Shown here one piece after another: positions 1-7,659 of a DNA stretch of 64,000 nucleotides. Below the pieces are notes generated by a model. It had not been told where the DNA came from. It saw only the letters and a list, made by a program, of their open reading frames with translations, and made no database searches. Every line of letters begins with the position of its first letter. The first letter of the stretch is position 1. A program made the translations under genes and the position numbers. Where the stretch lies: the NCBI RefSeq assembly GCF_005405905.1, contig NZ_BJHU01000021.1, forward strand, positions 372,001-436,000, written 5' to 3'. This DNA is from Acidovorax sp. NB1 (GTDB taxonomy: Bacteria > Pseudomonadota > Gammaproteobacteria > Burkholderiales > Burkholderiaceae_C).

Positions 1-113
1 CAGAATTCATCAAGCAGCATTAGCGCAGCCACACTTGGACTCAATCCACAAAATCGGCCGCCAAAACCACCAATAACCCAAACGCAGCTCCACCAACCTC
101 ACGGCCAAAACAA

Positions 114-147
114 GCAAAAAAAAGCCGCCCGAAGGCGGCTTTTTTGC
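114..147. terminator. Bidirectional Rho-independent terminator downstream of the porin gene
   Basis: GCCGCC (124-129), loop CGAA and GGCGGC (134-139) form a 6-bp GC stem. It is flanked by an A-run on the left and a T-run on the right, so it can end transcription on either strand. It lies about 40 bp past the porin stop codon. Bases 1-113 hold no gene that I can see. Confidence 0.85.
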
Positions 148-184
148 TTTTCATATCGACCACTGGCATAAGCCAGCGTTGATA

Positions 185-1231
185 TTAGAAGCTGTGACGG
201 ATACCGAAGTCGTAACCGGTCGAGTTGCGGTTTGCAGCAGTCACTGCACCGTTCAGGGACTGAGCGGCGCCGTTCTTGTTGCTCACGCGAGCGAACGTGG
301 TGTACAGAGCGGTACGCTTGGACAGATTGTGCACGTAGCCCAGAGCGATCTTGTTGGAACGGGGATCAGCACCCACGGTGTCGATCTTGTAGGTGGAGTA
401 AGCCAGACGAACTTCGCCAGCGCCCACGGGGATCAGACCACCGATCAGGAAACCAGTGCCTTCGTTGCCGTTCTTGATGTCGTCGTTGCTGTAGTGAGCC
501 ATGATCTTGGCGACGCCCAGATCGTATTGACCACCCAGGTTCCAAGCTTGGATGTTGCCGGTGACAAACTTGGTTTCGGAGAAGGCGATAGCGACGTTGA
601 CGGGGCCGTTAGCGTAACCAGCGCGCAGAGCCAGGCCGTTGCCGTCCTTCTTGTTAGGCGTGCCGCTGTTGTTTTCACCCATGTAGTACTGGGCTTGGCC
701 GTAGAAACCGCCCAGGTTGCCAGGCAGGAAGTAGCCGATGGCGTTCGAAGCGCGCACGGTGGTGGGGCCACCCAGGCTGGAGTTCAGGGTTTGGGTCGTG
801 CCCACGCCGTTCGTGCCGAACGGATCGAACACGGTCAGGTTCCAGAATTGGGGAGTGTAGTCACGGCCCAGACGCACTTCACCGAAGCCGCCGTTCAGGC
901 TAACCGTCGAACGACGGTTGAAAGTCAGGCCGCCGCCAGTGCTGGTAGCTGCTTGGTTGTTGGTGTTGGTAACGCCGCCGGTGCCGTTGTCGTTGTTCAC
1001 GCCAGCTTCGAGCCAGAAGGAAGCAGACAGACCGCCACCCAGATCTTCAACGCCACGGAAACCCAGACGGCTGCTGTTGTAGCCGGAGTTCGTCAGTTGC
1101 GACTTGTTAGAGACGCTGCCGGAACCGTAGGCATAGGTTGCGTCAACCACGCCGAACAGGGTCACGGAAGATTGAGCCATTGCAGCGCCGGAAGCAGCCA
1201 GCACAGCCAGGGCAATCAGGGATTTTTTCAT
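185..1231 (-). CDS. Gram-negative trimeric porin (OmpC/Omp32-like)
   Basis: This is an outer-membrane general porin of 348 residues, the usual size for the Burkholderiales porin family. The N-terminus MKKSLIALAVLAASGAAMA is a signal peptide, with cleavage expected after Ala-Met-Ala and before QSS. The mature protein opens with VTLFGVVDATYAYG, the first beta strand typical of these porins, and ends in a C-terminal Phe (GIRHSF), the outer-membrane assembly signal. The middle part alternates polar and aromatic residues as expected for a beta barrel. A GGAG Shine-Dalgarno sequence lies about 10 bases before the ATG. The gene is monocistronic and ends at the terminator at 114-147. The family is clear; ion selectivity cannot be read from the sequence. 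Confidence 0.95.
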   Translation of the reverse strand: MKKSLIALAVLAASGAAMAQSSVTLFGVVDATYAYGSGSVSNKSQLTNSGYNSSRLGFRGVEDLGGGLSASFWLEAGVNNDNGTGGVTNTNNQAATSTGGGLTFNRRSTVSLNGGFGEVRLGRDYTPQFWNLTVFDPFGTNGVGTTQTLNSSLGGPTTVRASNAIGYFLPGNLGGFYGQAQYYMGENNSGTPNKKDGNGLALRAGYANGPVNVAIAFSETKFVTGNIQAWNLGGQYDLGVAKIMAHYSNDDIKNGNEGTGFLIGGLIPVGAGEVRLAYSTYKIDTVGADPRSNKIALGYVHNLSKRTALYTTFARVSNKNGAAQSLNGAVTAANRNSTGYDFGIRHSF

Positions 1232-1546
1232 TGCGAGTTACTCCAAGGTTAAACATCGGGCTCCGGTACGGGGGGTCTATGGTGAAAGCACCTGCACAGT
1301 CCCGCCGGTTTCCCGGGCCAACCTCCTGGTGGGGAAGTTGCTCTTATTGCACCAGACCCGGCCGGGTTTCGCAAAGGAATTCACCCACAATTGCCCCGAA
1401 AGGGAAATTTCGTTGCAGTGTTGCAACATTCCAGTGCATGGGGGCAGAATCGCTTTTGGACCTCGCAACTCCCGTGCCGCGCGCCTTGATTTTTGTATCA
1501 GAGTGCAATTTTTGTTTCGGCGCACCCTTTGCGCCGCAAGGTTTCC
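1232..1546. promoter_or_regulatory. Divergent intergenic region, porin and coq7
   Basis: These 315 bp separate the divergent porin and coq7 start codons and must hold both promoters. I could not assign confident -35 and -10 boxes. The clearest element is a perfect inverted repeat GTTGCA-GTGT-TGCAAC at 1412-1427, which contains TTGC-N6-GCAA. The same TTGC-N6-GCAA arrangement recurs at 2724-2737. No small ORF here looks real. Confidence 0.4.
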
Positions 1547-2164
1547 ATGGACGCTTTTTTCACTGCAGCAGACAGCGCGTTGCGCACCCTTTTTGCATCT
1601 CCCCGTGCCGCCGAGAGGACGCCGGCCCACGGCGTGGCTGAAGCCGCGCTGGAGCCCGCAGAGAAGCGGCTCGCAGGAGCGCTGATGCGCGTGAACCATG
1701 TGGGCGAGGTGTGCGCGCAGGCGCTCTACACCGCCCAGGCCGCTGTGACCCGCGACCCTGAATTGCGCGCACATCTACTAGAGGCGGCGCGGGAAGAAAC
1801 AGACCACCTCGCTTGGACCCGGCAGCGGCTGGACGCACTGGGTGCCCGGCCCAGCCTGCTCAACCCCCTGTGGTTCGCCGGTGCGTTCGCCTTGGGCCTG
1901 GCGGCGGCCAAAGTCAGTGACCAGGCCAGCCTGGGGTTTGTGGTGGAAACCGAAAACCAGGTCGCAGCCCACCTGCAAAGCCACCTCGCACGGCTTCCGG
2001 AGCAGGACCTCGCCTCGCGGGCCGTGGTGGCGCGCATGAAAGAAGATGAGGAGCGGCACGCCGCACAAGCCCGCGCCTCCGGGGCACTGGAGCTGCCCGC
2101 ACCGGTGCGCCTGGCCATGAAGGCGGCGGCCAAGGTGATGACGACCACCGCCCACTACCTCTGA
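1547..2164 (+). CDS. coq7: 2-polyprenyl-3-methyl-6-methoxy-1,4-benzoquinone monooxygenase (Coq7)
   Basis: Coq7 catalyses the last hydroxylation in ubiquinone synthesis. It is a membrane-associated di-iron carboxylate enzyme. From ATG 1547 it is 205 residues, normal for the bacterial Coq7 family. An in-frame TTG at 1493 would add 18 residues unlike the family, so I reject it. Di-iron ligand motifs are visible in [36 protein letters not shown] and [10 protein letters not shown]. The hydrophobic hairpin [17 protein letters not shown] fits the membrane-binding part. The gene stands alone and converges with the OsmC gene; a 7-bp stem at 2179-2198 lies between them. Confidence 0.95.
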   Translation: MDAFFTAADSALRTLFASPRAAERTPAHGVAEAALEPAEKRLAGALMRVNHVGEVCAQALYTAQAAVTRDPELRAHLLEAAREETDHLAWTRQRLDALGARPSLLNPLWFAGAFALGLAAAKVSDQASLGFVVETENQVAAHLQSHLARLPEQDLASRAVVARMKEDEERHAAQARASGALELPAPVRLAMKAAAKVMTTTAHYL

Positions 2165-2178
2165 GCGGCAGGCACGCC

Positions 2179-2198
2179 CCGGGGCCTAGTAGCCCCGG
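2179..2198. terminator. Hairpin between convergent coq7 and osmC genes
   Basis: CCGGGGC (2179-2185), loop CTAGTA and GCCCCGG (2192-2198) form a perfect 7-bp stem between the two convergent stop codons. There is no T-run on either side, so it is not a classical intrinsic terminator. Its role as an RNA end or stabiliser is inferred from position. Confidence 0.4.
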
Positions 2199-2204
2199 TC
2201 GCCC

Positions 2205-2654
2205 TCAAGCTTCCAGCACCTCGAATCCGGTGGTGATTTCCGCCGTTTTCCCCAGCATGATGCTGGCCGAGCAGTATTTGTCGTGGCTCATGGCAATGGC
2301 GCGCTCCACGGCAGCCGCCGGAATACTTTTGCCGGTCACCGTGAAGTGCATGTGGATTTTGGTGAACACCTTGGGATCGGTGGTGGCGCGCTCGGTGGTC
2401 AGCTTGACGCTGCAGCCACGCACATCGTGGCGACCACGCTTGAGGATCAGTACCACGTCATAGGCCGTGCAGCCGCCCGTGCCCGCCAGCACGGTCTCCA
2501 TGGGCCGGGGCGCCAGGTTCTGGCCGCCGTTGGCCGGATTGGCAGCATCGGGTGCGCCATCCATGGCCAGAACATGGCCGCTACCGGTCTCGGCCACAAA
2601 ACCCATGCCTGAGCGGGTTCCCGCAGCGCCGGTCCAGCTGACTGTGCATTCCAT
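2205..2654 (-). CDS. OsmC family protein (YhfA-like)
   Basis: This 149-residue OsmC/Ohr-superfamily protein has two conserved cysteines, one in TGGCTAYDVV and one in HDKYCSASIML. The residues around them match the YhfA branch rather than Ohr. OsmC/Ohr proteins reduce organic hydroperoxides with such a cysteine pair; the substrate of the YhfA branch is not well defined. The start at 2654 is chosen because an AGGAGA Shine-Dalgarno sequence sits just upstream and the protein then begins MECTVSW. An upstream in-frame start would add 26 residues outside the domain. The gene is monocistronic. Confidence 0.9.
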   Translation of the reverse strand: MECTVSWTGAAGTRSGMGFVAETGSGHVLAMDGAPDAANPANGGQNLAPRPMETVLAGTGGCTAYDVVLILKRGRHDVRGCSVKLTTERATTDPKVFTKIHMHFTVTGKSIPAAAVERAIAMSHDKYCSASIMLGKTAEITTGFEVLEA

Positions 2655-2761
2655 TGATATTTCTCCTAAATGACGTGGTTTTTTCGCACGGATGGGCCCG
2701 GCGAGGTGAATTTGATGCAGATTTTGCTGCATCGCAACAAGACTCGCGGTAAACTTTCCAC

Positions 2762-2903
2762 ATGCGCTGCTTTTTCAGTGATCACTGAAGAACCAGACGG
2801 CAGGCGTCTGAACAACCCCGGATCTCTGCCCCGCACCGATTGTCTCCTCCATCTCCTCAAAGGATGGATTAGCCCCAGGCCTCACGGCCCGGGGCTTTTT
2901 TTT
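2762..2903 (+). ncRNA. Candidate small RNA ending in an intrinsic terminator
   Basis: On the plus strand, a pyrimidine-rich stretch (TCTCCTCCATCTCCTC, about 2842-2857) is followed by AAAGGATGG. CCAT..CCT can fold back on AGGATGG, leaving CTCCTC partly open. A strong terminator follows directly. The unpaired CUCCUC resembles an anti-Shine-Dalgarno sequence, as in other bacterial sRNAs with exposed C-rich loops. The 5' end is uncertain; TAAACT at 2750-2755 may be the -10, but the best -35 (TTGCTG, 2724-2729) is 20 bp away. It could instead be an ilvA leader, although the terminator lies 114 bp before the ilvA ATG. Confidence 0.4.
2872..2903 (+). terminator. Rho-independent terminator upstream of ilvA
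   Basis: AGCCCC-AGGCC-TCAC-GGCC-C-GGGGCT forms a long GC stem followed directly by at least eight Ts. It is a complete intrinsic terminator with no protein gene in front of it, which is the main argument for the candidate sRNA. Confidence 0.85.
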
Positions 2904-3016
2904 GCCCAGGCCCTGCAGGGTGCCCACACGGCCCGCCCCCAGGGAGCGCCAGAGACGACCCCCTATGATGTGGCCCCCGCCTTCAGCACCTGAGCGGGCA
3001 CTCCCCAGCTTCTGCC

Positions 3017-4576
3017 ATGACCCAGCACCTCACCCCCGCCGACTACCTCAAGAAGATCCTGACCGCCCGCGTCTATGACGTGGCCGTCGAGTCGGCCCTG
3101 GAACCCGCCAAGAGCCTCAGCCGCCGCCTACACAACAAGGTGCTCCTCAAGCGCGAGGACCAGCAGCCCGTGTTCAGCTTCAAGCTGCGGGGTGCCTATA
3201 ACAAGATGGCGCACCTCACGCCCGAGCAACTGCAGCGTGGCGTAATCTGCGCTTCGGCCGGCAACCACGCCCAGGGCGTGGCCATGAGCGCCCACAAGCT
3301 GGGCACGCGCGCCGTGGTCGTCATGCCAACCACCACACCCCAGCTCAAAGTGGATGCCGTCAAGACCCTGGGGGGCGATGTGGTGCTGCACGGCGAGAGC
3401 TATTCCGACGCCTATGACCACGCCGCCCGCCTGCAGAAGGACCAGGGCCTGACCTTCGTCCACCCCTTTGACGACCCCTTGGTCATCGCGGGCCAGGGCA
3501 CCATCGCCATGGAAATCCTGCGCCAGCTGCAAAGCCTGGGCAGCAGCCAGCTGGATGCGGTGTTCGTGGCGATTGGCGGCGGCGGACTGGTGTCGGGCGT
3601 GGCCAACTACATCAAGGCCGTCCGGCCCGAGATCAAGGTGATTGGCGTGCAGATGAACGACTCGGACGCCATGATCCAGTCCGTCAACGCACACCAGCGC
3701 GTCACGCTGCCCGATGTAGGCCTCTTTTCTGACGGCACGGCCGTCAAGCTGGTGGGCGAAGAAACCTTCCGCGTGGCCCAGGGCCTGGTGGATGAATTCG
3801 TGACGGTGGACACCGACGCCGTCTGCGCCGCCATCAAGGACATCTTTGTGGACACGCGCAGCATCGTCGAACCCGCAGGCGCTCTGGCAGTGGCGGCCAT
3901 CAAACAATATGTAGCCACCCACAAGACCAAGGGCGAGACCTACGCCGCCATCCTCTGCGGCGCCAACATGAACTTCGACCGGCTGCGCTTTGTGGCCGAG
4001 CGCGCCGAGGTGGGCGAGGAGCGCGAGGCCCTGTTCGCCGTCACCATCCCTGAAGAGCGCGGCAGCTTCCGCCGCTTCTGCGAGGTGGTGGGTGGCCTGC
4101 CGGGCGGTGCGCGCAATGTGACCGAGTTCAACTACCGCATCAGCGACGCCGCCCAGGCGCATGTGTTTGTGGGCCTGACGACCAATGGCAAGGGCGAGTC
4201 GGAAAAAATCGCCAAGAACTTTGGCCGCCACGGCTTCGAGGCGCTGGACCTGACGCACGACGAACTGGCCAAGGAACATCTGCGCCACCTGGTGGGCGGC
4301 CACTCCGCACTGGCGCAGGACGAACGCCTGATGCGCTTCACCTTCCCCGAGCGGCCGGGCGCGCTGCTCAAGTTCCTGAGCCTGATGCAGCCCACCTGGA
4401 ACATCTCCCTGTTCCACTACCGCAACCAGGGCGCGGACTATGGCCGCATCCTCGTGGGCATGCAGGTGCCGCCCGAAGACACGATCACCTTCGACGCCTT
4501 CCTGGCCACGCTGGGCTACCCCTACGTGGAAGAGACGCTGAACCCGGCCTACCGGCTGTTCCTGCGTTCGAAATAA
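3017..4576 (+). CDS. ilvA: Threonine ammonia-lyase, biosynthetic (threonine dehydratase)
   Basis: IlvA deaminates L-threonine to 2-oxobutanoate, the first committed step of isoleucine synthesis, using pyridoxal phosphate. The 519 residues match the long biosynthetic form. The PLP lysine is K56 in FSFKLRGAYNKM. The phosphate-binding Gly loop AIGGGGLVSGVA and the substrate loop ASAGNHAQGVA are present. The last 190 residues or so form two ACT-like regulatory domains (EERGSFRRFCEVVGG and PERPGALLKFLSLM), where isoleucine and valine act in this family. It begins at ATG 3017, and the downstream cobS gene is separated by a dispersed repeat. Confidence 0.97.
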   Translation: MTQHLTPADYLKKILTARVYDVAVESALEPAKSLSRRLHNKVLLKREDQQPVFSFKLRGAYNKMAHLTPEQLQRGVICASAGNHAQGVAMSAHKLGTRAVVVMPTTTPQLKVDAVKTLGGDVVLHGESYSDAYDHAARLQKDQGLTFVHPFDDPLVIAGQGTIAMEILRQLQSLGSSQLDAVFVAIGGGGLVSGVANYIKAVRPEIKVIGVQMNDSDAMIQSVNAHQRVTLPDVGLFSDGTAVKLVGEETFRVAQGLVDEFVTVDTDAVCAAIKDIFVDTRSIVEPAGALAVAAIKQYVATHKTKGETYAAILCGANMNFDRLRFVAERAEVGEEREALFAVTIPEERGSFRRFCEVVGGLPGGARNVTEFNYRISDAAQAHVFVGLTTNGKGESEKIAKNFGRHGFEALDLTHDELAKEHLRHLVGGHSALAQDERLMRFTFPERPGALLKFLSLMQPTWNISLFHYRNQGADYGRILVGMQVPPEDTITFDAFLATLGYPYVEETLNPAYRLFLRSK

Positions 4577-4577
4577 T

Positions 4578-4629
4578 GGCAAAAATGGCCGCTACCGCCT
4601 GATACAAGGGCGGTGATAGCTATCAAAAC
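4578..4629 (-). repeat. Dispersed repeat family 1, copy between ilvA and cobS
   Basis: Read on the minus strand this copy runs GTTTTGATAGCTATCACCG...GGCGGTAGCGGCC and then the T-rich end TTTTTGCC. Its right arm, 4578-4603, is identical over 26 bp to the copy inside dapF (54881-54906). GCTACCGCC and GGCGGTgaTAGC are inverted arms. It starts 2 bp past the ilvA stop and occupies most of the ilvA-cobS gap. Confidence 0.85.
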
Positions 4630-4663
4630 AGAAGCAAACCCCAAACCCGCCCCGCCGCACGCC

Positions 4664-5470
4664 ATGCAAGCCCTGCGCCACTACCTGCTGGCCGTGCAGT
4701 TCTTCACCCGCATTCCCGTCACCGGGCGGCTGGCGGACTGGGTGGGCTACAGCCCCGCCATGCTGCGCGCCAGTGCTGCGCACTTCCCGGGCATTGGCTG
4801 GCTCGCGGCCCTGATGGCGGCGGGCGTGTATGGCGGCCTGCACTGGGCGCTGGCCCCCAACCCCTTTGCCCCGGCCGTGGCCGCCGTGCTGAGCACCGTG
4901 GCCACCGTGCTCATGACGGGCGGCTTTCACGAAGATGGTCTGGCTGACGTGGCCGACGGCCTGGGTGGCAGCGCCCAGCGCGAACGTGCGCTCGACATCA
5001 TGAAGGACTCGCGCATCGGCGCCTTCGGCGCCATGGCGCTGGTGCTGGCCCTGCTGTCCAAGCTCAGCCTGCTCGCACTGCTGGGTGCGCACAGCCTGGC
5101 GGCGGCCTTGTCGGCCCTGGTGGGGGGGCATGTGCTGTCGCGCCTGTGGCCGCTGTTCATCGTGCGCAGCCTGCCGCATGTGGGCGACACGGCGCGCTCC
5201 AAAAGCAAACCGCTGGCCGACCAGATCTCGGGCGCCGCCCTGGCCACAGCCATTGCGTGGTGTTTTGTGCCGCTGGCGTTTGTCTGGCAAGCCCAATCAG
5301 CTATCTTTTTGGCAGCATCCGTCGCTGTGAGCGCGGCGGCTGCCGCGTGGATGTGGCGCTGGTTCGCGCGGCGCCTGCAAGGCTTTACCGGCGACTGCCT
5401 GGGCGCCACCCAGCAGATCGGCGAGATCGGCTTCTACCTGGGCGCGGCCCTCGCCCTGCGCTGGGCATGA
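4664..5470 (+). CDS. cobS: Adenosylcobinamide-GDP ribazoletransferase (cobalamin synthase)
   Basis: CobS joins adenosylcobinamide-GDP to alpha-ribazole phosphate in the last assembly step of cobalamin, at the inner membrane. From ATG 4664 the protein has 268 residues. It begins MQALRHYLLAVQFFTRIPV, matching the family N-terminus (FxTRIPV). A GTG at 4613 would start inside the dispersed repeat and is rejected. The metal/phosphate motifs GGFHEDGLADVADGLGG and DSRIGAFG are intact, and several hydrophobic helices follow. The stop overlaps the cobC start (ATGA), so the two are translationally coupled. A degenerate repeat copy seems to lie within the gene at about 5296-5322. Confidence 0.93.
   Translation: MQALRHYLLAVQFFTRIPVTGRLADWVGYSPAMLRASAAHFPGIGWLAALMAAGVYGGLHWALAPNPFAPAVAAVLSTVATVLMTGGFHEDGLADVADGLGGSAQRERALDIMKDSRIGAFGAMALVLALLSKLSLLALLGAHSLAAALSALVGGHVLSRLWPLFIVRSLPHVGDTARSKSKPLADQISGAALATAIAWCFVPLAFVWQAQSAIFLAASVAVSAAAAAWMWRWFARRLQGFTGDCLGATQQIGEIGFYLGAALALRWA
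5296..5322 (+). repeat. Dispersed repeat family 1, degenerate copy inside cobS (tentative)
   Basis: AATCAGCTATCTTTTTGGCAGC is an AT-rich island in GC-rich coding DNA, and it gives the peptide SAIFLAASVA. This resembles the A-x-x-x-I-A-A-[SC]-A peptide coded by the clearer copies in gspD and rlmI, one codon shorter. The right arm is not recognisable. Confidence 0.35.
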
Positions 5471-6054
5471 ACCGCCCCCACCCCGGCGCCCGCCTGTGGC
5501 TGGTGCGCCATGCCGCTCCCCAGGTGGCACCAGGCACCTGCTATGGCGCGCTGGATATGCCCGCCGACCCGGCCGCCACCCAGGCCGCCGCCCGGCGCCT
5601 GGCCGCTGCACTGCCGCCAGCACCGGGTGTGTTTTGCTCTACGCTACAAAGATGTGAGCAGCTAGGGCAAGCGCTGTGCGCGGAAAGGCCCGATTTGATG
5701 CTGATTCCGGACGCCCGGCTGCGTGAAATGGACTTTGGCGCGTGGGAGGGCCGCGCCTGGAACGCCCTCGCCAAAAGCGACATCGACGCCTGGACGGCAG
5801 ATTTCGCCCACCACGCGCCCGGCGGCGGCGAGCCCCTGTCCCACATGCTCGGCCGCGTGGCGCTGGCGCTGCAGGCAGCCCGCGAGTGGAGCGCCCACCA
5901 TGCCGGGGCCGATGTGGTGTGGATCACCCACGCAGGTGTGGTGCGTTGTGTGGCCTGGCTGCAGCAGCATGGCGAAGGCGTGATGCCCCGCTCGGAAGAC
6001 TGGCCCATGGCCGCACCGGGCTGGGGCGAATGGGAAACCCGGGATCTGGCCTGA
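5467..6054 (+). CDS. cobC: Histidine phosphatase family protein, probable alpha-ribazole phosphatase
   Basis: CobC removes the phosphate from alpha-ribazole 5'-phosphate or adenosylcobalamin 5'-phosphate. The 195-residue protein has the phosphohistidine motif LVRHAAP near residue 13, the acid region REMDFGAWEGRAW and the second catalytic His in WITHAGVVRC. It overlaps the cobS stop by 4 bp, which supports the cobalamin role over a generic phosphoglycerate mutase-like one. A family 1 repeat copy lies within the gene at 5642-5700 and codes STLQRCEQLGQALC. CobU and cobT are not in this window. Confidence 0.85.
   Translation: MNRPHPGARLWLVRHAAPQVAPGTCYGALDMPADPAATQAAARRLAAALPPAPGVFCSTLQRCEQLGQALCAERPDLMLIPDARLREMDFGAWEGRAWNALAKSDIDAWTADFAHHAPGGGEPLSHMLGRVALALQAAREWSAHHAGADVVWITHAGVVRCVAWLQQHGEGVMPRSEDWPMAAPGWGEWETRDLA
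5642..5700 (+). repeat. Dispersed repeat family 1, copy inside cobC
   Basis: CGCTACAAAGATGTGAGCAG is followed by CTAGGGCAAGCGC and then GGCCCGATTTG, the same order of blocks as other copies (AT-rich GCTACAAA block, AGCGC, GGCC). It has the gene's orientation and is read in the frame that gives T-L-Q-R-C-E. Confidence 0.6.
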
Positions 6055-6121
6055 CACCCGGCCCCAACTCGGCTTCACGACCAGGCCTGGAGCTCTGGCC
6101 TCCAGGGCAAGCCCGTTCTCG

Positions 6122-6577
6122 TCAGTTCTTCAACGGCATGTCCAGCGTCAGCGTGGCGGGCCCACCCACCTGCCCGCCCAGTTGTGCCTGCCGGGGCCCC
6201 AGCGCCTGCACCACCAGCCCCTCGTCCACCGCAGCCCCCACACGGAAGGGCTTGGCGGGTTTGCCATCCACCGCGATCAGCGCCGCACCGCCGCCACTGC
6301 TGCGCCCCGACAGCACCCCCACCAGCGTGAAACGGCTGGCCGGTGAAGCCACGGGCGCCGCGGGTGCGGCGCCAGCAACCGACGGCTGGGCCCCCAGCAA
6401 ACGCGCCAATGCCTGGGCATCCGGCACCACGGGGGCCGGGGCCACCGCCGGGCCCACACCAGAGGCCGACGGCGCCGACAGGCGCAGCCCCCAGAACACC
6501 ACACTGGCACCGGCCACGGCCCAGAGCGCCAGTGTGCCCAGACGGACGCCCCATTTGCTGTACGAATTGGTCACCAT
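6122..6577 (-). CDS. gspC: Type II secretion system protein C (short form without PDZ domain)
   Basis: GspC links the inner-membrane platform to the secretin. This 151-residue protein has a short cytoplasmic N-terminus, one membrane helix (LGTLALWAVAGASVVFWGL, about 14-32), an Ala/Pro linker, and a periplasmic HR domain (FTLVGVLSGRSSGGGAALIA to the end). It stops after the HR domain, so the C-terminal PDZ or coiled-coil domain of enteric GspC is absent. It faces gspG, with only 48 bp between the preferred start codons. It converges with cobC, 67 bp away. Confidence 0.85.
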   Translation of the reverse strand: MVTNSYSKWGVRLGTLALWAVAGASVVFWGLRLSAPSASGVGPAVAPAPVVPDAQALARLLGAQPSVAGAAPAAPVASPASRFTLVGVLSGRSSGGGAALIAVDGKPAKPFRVGAAVDEGLVVQALGPRQAQLGGQVGGPATLTLDMPLKN

Positions 6578-6625
6578 GCGGCGATTATGATTCACGCGAT
6601 TCGACCCACCGAGAGATCGCCTGCA
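6578..6625. promoter_or_regulatory. Divergent gspC/gspG control region
   Basis: Only 48 bp separate the gspC ATG (6577) from the preferred gspG GTG (6626). An ATG at 6587 would leave 9 bp. Promoters for both directions must therefore overlap each other or the coding ends. I see no clear -35/-10 pair. GAGAGA, about 9 bases before the GTG, is a plausible ribosome site. Confidence 0.4.
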
Positions 6626-7090
6626 GTGAACACTTCCCTTCCCCTCCTCGTGCGCTCCGCCCCCCGCCGCCTGGCCCGTACCGTGGCCCGGGGCTTCACC
6701 CTCATCGAGCTGATGGTGGTGCTGGTAATCATCGGCGTGCTGGCCGCCCTCATCGTGCCCAACGTGCTCGAACGCGCCGACGACGCCCGCGTGACGGCCG
6801 CCCGCACCGACATCACCAACATCATGCAGGCGCTCAAGCTCTACCGCCTGGACAACCAGCGCTACCCCACGGCAGAGCAGGGCCTGCAATCGCTGGTCAT
6901 CAAGCCCAGCGCCGCGCCGGTGCCCGGCAACTGGAAGCTGTACCTGGAAAAGCTGCCCAACGACCCCTGGGGCCGCCCCTACCAGTACCTGAACCCCGGC
7001 ATCAAGGGAGAGATCGACGTGATGTCGTTCGGCGCCGACGGCCAATCGGGCGGCGAAGGCAAGGACGCCGACATCGGCAGCTGGCAATAA
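6626..7090 (+). CDS. gspG: Type II secretion major pseudopilin GspG
   Basis: GspG is the main subunit of the T2SS pseudopilus. The type IV prepilin signal is ARG|FTLIELMVVLVIIGVLAA, with Glu at +5 of the mature protein. The globular part has the calcium-loop style C-terminus (SFGADGQSGGEGKDADIGSW). I prefer GTG 6626 (154 residues); ATG 6587 would add 13 residues to an already long leader and almost touch the gspC start. The gene heads the gspGHIJKLMNDE run. A GC-rich repeat separates it from gspH. Confidence 0.93.
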   Translation: MNTSLPLLVRSAPRRLARTVARGFTLIELMVVLVIIGVLAALIVPNVLERADDARVTAARTDITNIMQALKLYRLDNQRYPTAEQGLQSLVIKPSAAPVPGNWKLYLEKLPNDPWGRPYQYLNPGIKGEIDVMSFGADGQSGGEGKDADIGSWQ

Positions 7091-7093
7091 ATG

Positions 7094-7170
7094 GCCCCCA
7101 CGGTCGCGCACTGCGTGTCGCTCCCTGCCCCCCGAGGGGGCCGGGCCTTGCTTGGGGCGGCCCGGCGCTG
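7094..7170 (+). repeat. GC-rich dispersed repeat family 2, copy between gspG and gspH
   Basis: The stretch contains CTGCCCCCCGAGGGGG (a C/G palindrome) and CTTGGGGCGGCCCGGCG (7151-7167). The second block occurs identically at 27274-27290, in the same order and at similar spacing after the C/G palindrome. The block breaks an otherwise overlapping gsp operon. Confidence 0.75.
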
Positions 7171-7227
7171 CGGCCGCACGCCTTCTGGAAACGCCGTGAC
7201 CGTTGCAACCAAGCGCAGCACCGGCCC

Positions 7228-7659
7228 ATGAACCATTCACGCGGCTTCACCCTGTTAGAGCTGCTGGTGGTCCTCAGCATCGTTGCGCTGGCCACCGCCG
7301 GTGCGGGCCTGGCCATGCGCGACAGCGGGCAGACGCAGCTGGAGCGCGAGGCCGCACGGCTGGCGGCGCTGCTCGAATCTGCGCGTGCCCAATCGCGCGC
7401 CGGGGGCCTGCCCGTGCGCTGGCGGGCCTTGCCCCAGGGGTTCCGCTTCGAGGGGCTGCCGCCGAGCGCGCAGGCGGCGCTGCCCAACCAATGGCTGGAC
7501 AATGGCACTACCGTGCGCGGCCCGGCCGTGCTGCAGCTGGGGCCCGAGCCCCTCATTGGCCCGCAGCAGGTGCTGATCACCCACCAGGCCCACCCCGAGC
7601 GTGTCTTGCGCATCGCCACCGATGGCGTGCGCCCGTTTTCTGTGGACGCGGTGCAGTGA
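7228..7659 (+). CDS. gspH: Type II secretion minor pseudopilin GspH
   Basis: This 143-residue minor pseudopilin has a short prepilin leader, MNHSRG|FTLLELLVVLSIVALA, with Glu at +5. The rest is a small beta-rich globular domain as in GspH/FimT. It starts at ATG 7228, after a 137-bp gap that holds the GC-rich repeat. Its stop overlaps the gspI GTG start (GTGA), so translation of the two is coupled. GspH with I, J and K forms the tip complex that primes pseudopilus assembly. Confidence 0.9.
   Translation: MNHSRGFTLLELLVVLSIVALATAGAGLAMRDSGQTQLEREAARLAALLESARAQSRAGGLPVRWRALPQGFRFEGLPPSAQAALPNQWLDNGTTVRGPAVLQLGPEPLIGPQQVLITHQAHPERVLRIATDGVRPFSVDAVQ

Larger units (their letters stand above)
2655..3016. 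other. Intergenic region osmC-ilvA without a protein gene
   Basis: These 362 bp lie between the divergent osmC and ilvA starts. They contain an inverted repeat TTGC-N6-GCAA (2724-2737), a possible -10 box TAAACT (2750-2755), and a structured stretch that ends in a strong plus-strand terminator (2872-2903). I annotate that stretch as a candidate small RNA. I see no credible ORF. Confidence 0.5.

Noticed and set aside
1..113. Possible start of another gene at the window edge
   Set aside because: No convincing frame, ribosome site or motif; the A/C-rich sequence looks intergenic.
3899..3940. CATCAAACAATATGTAGCC in ilvA, similar to the repeat left block
   Set aside because: The coded KQYV lines up with normal IlvA sequence, and no right arm follows.
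3128..4582. A 484-codon frame antisense to ilvA
   Set aside because: His/Val/Gly-rich translation with no recognised domain; ilvA on the other strand explains the region.
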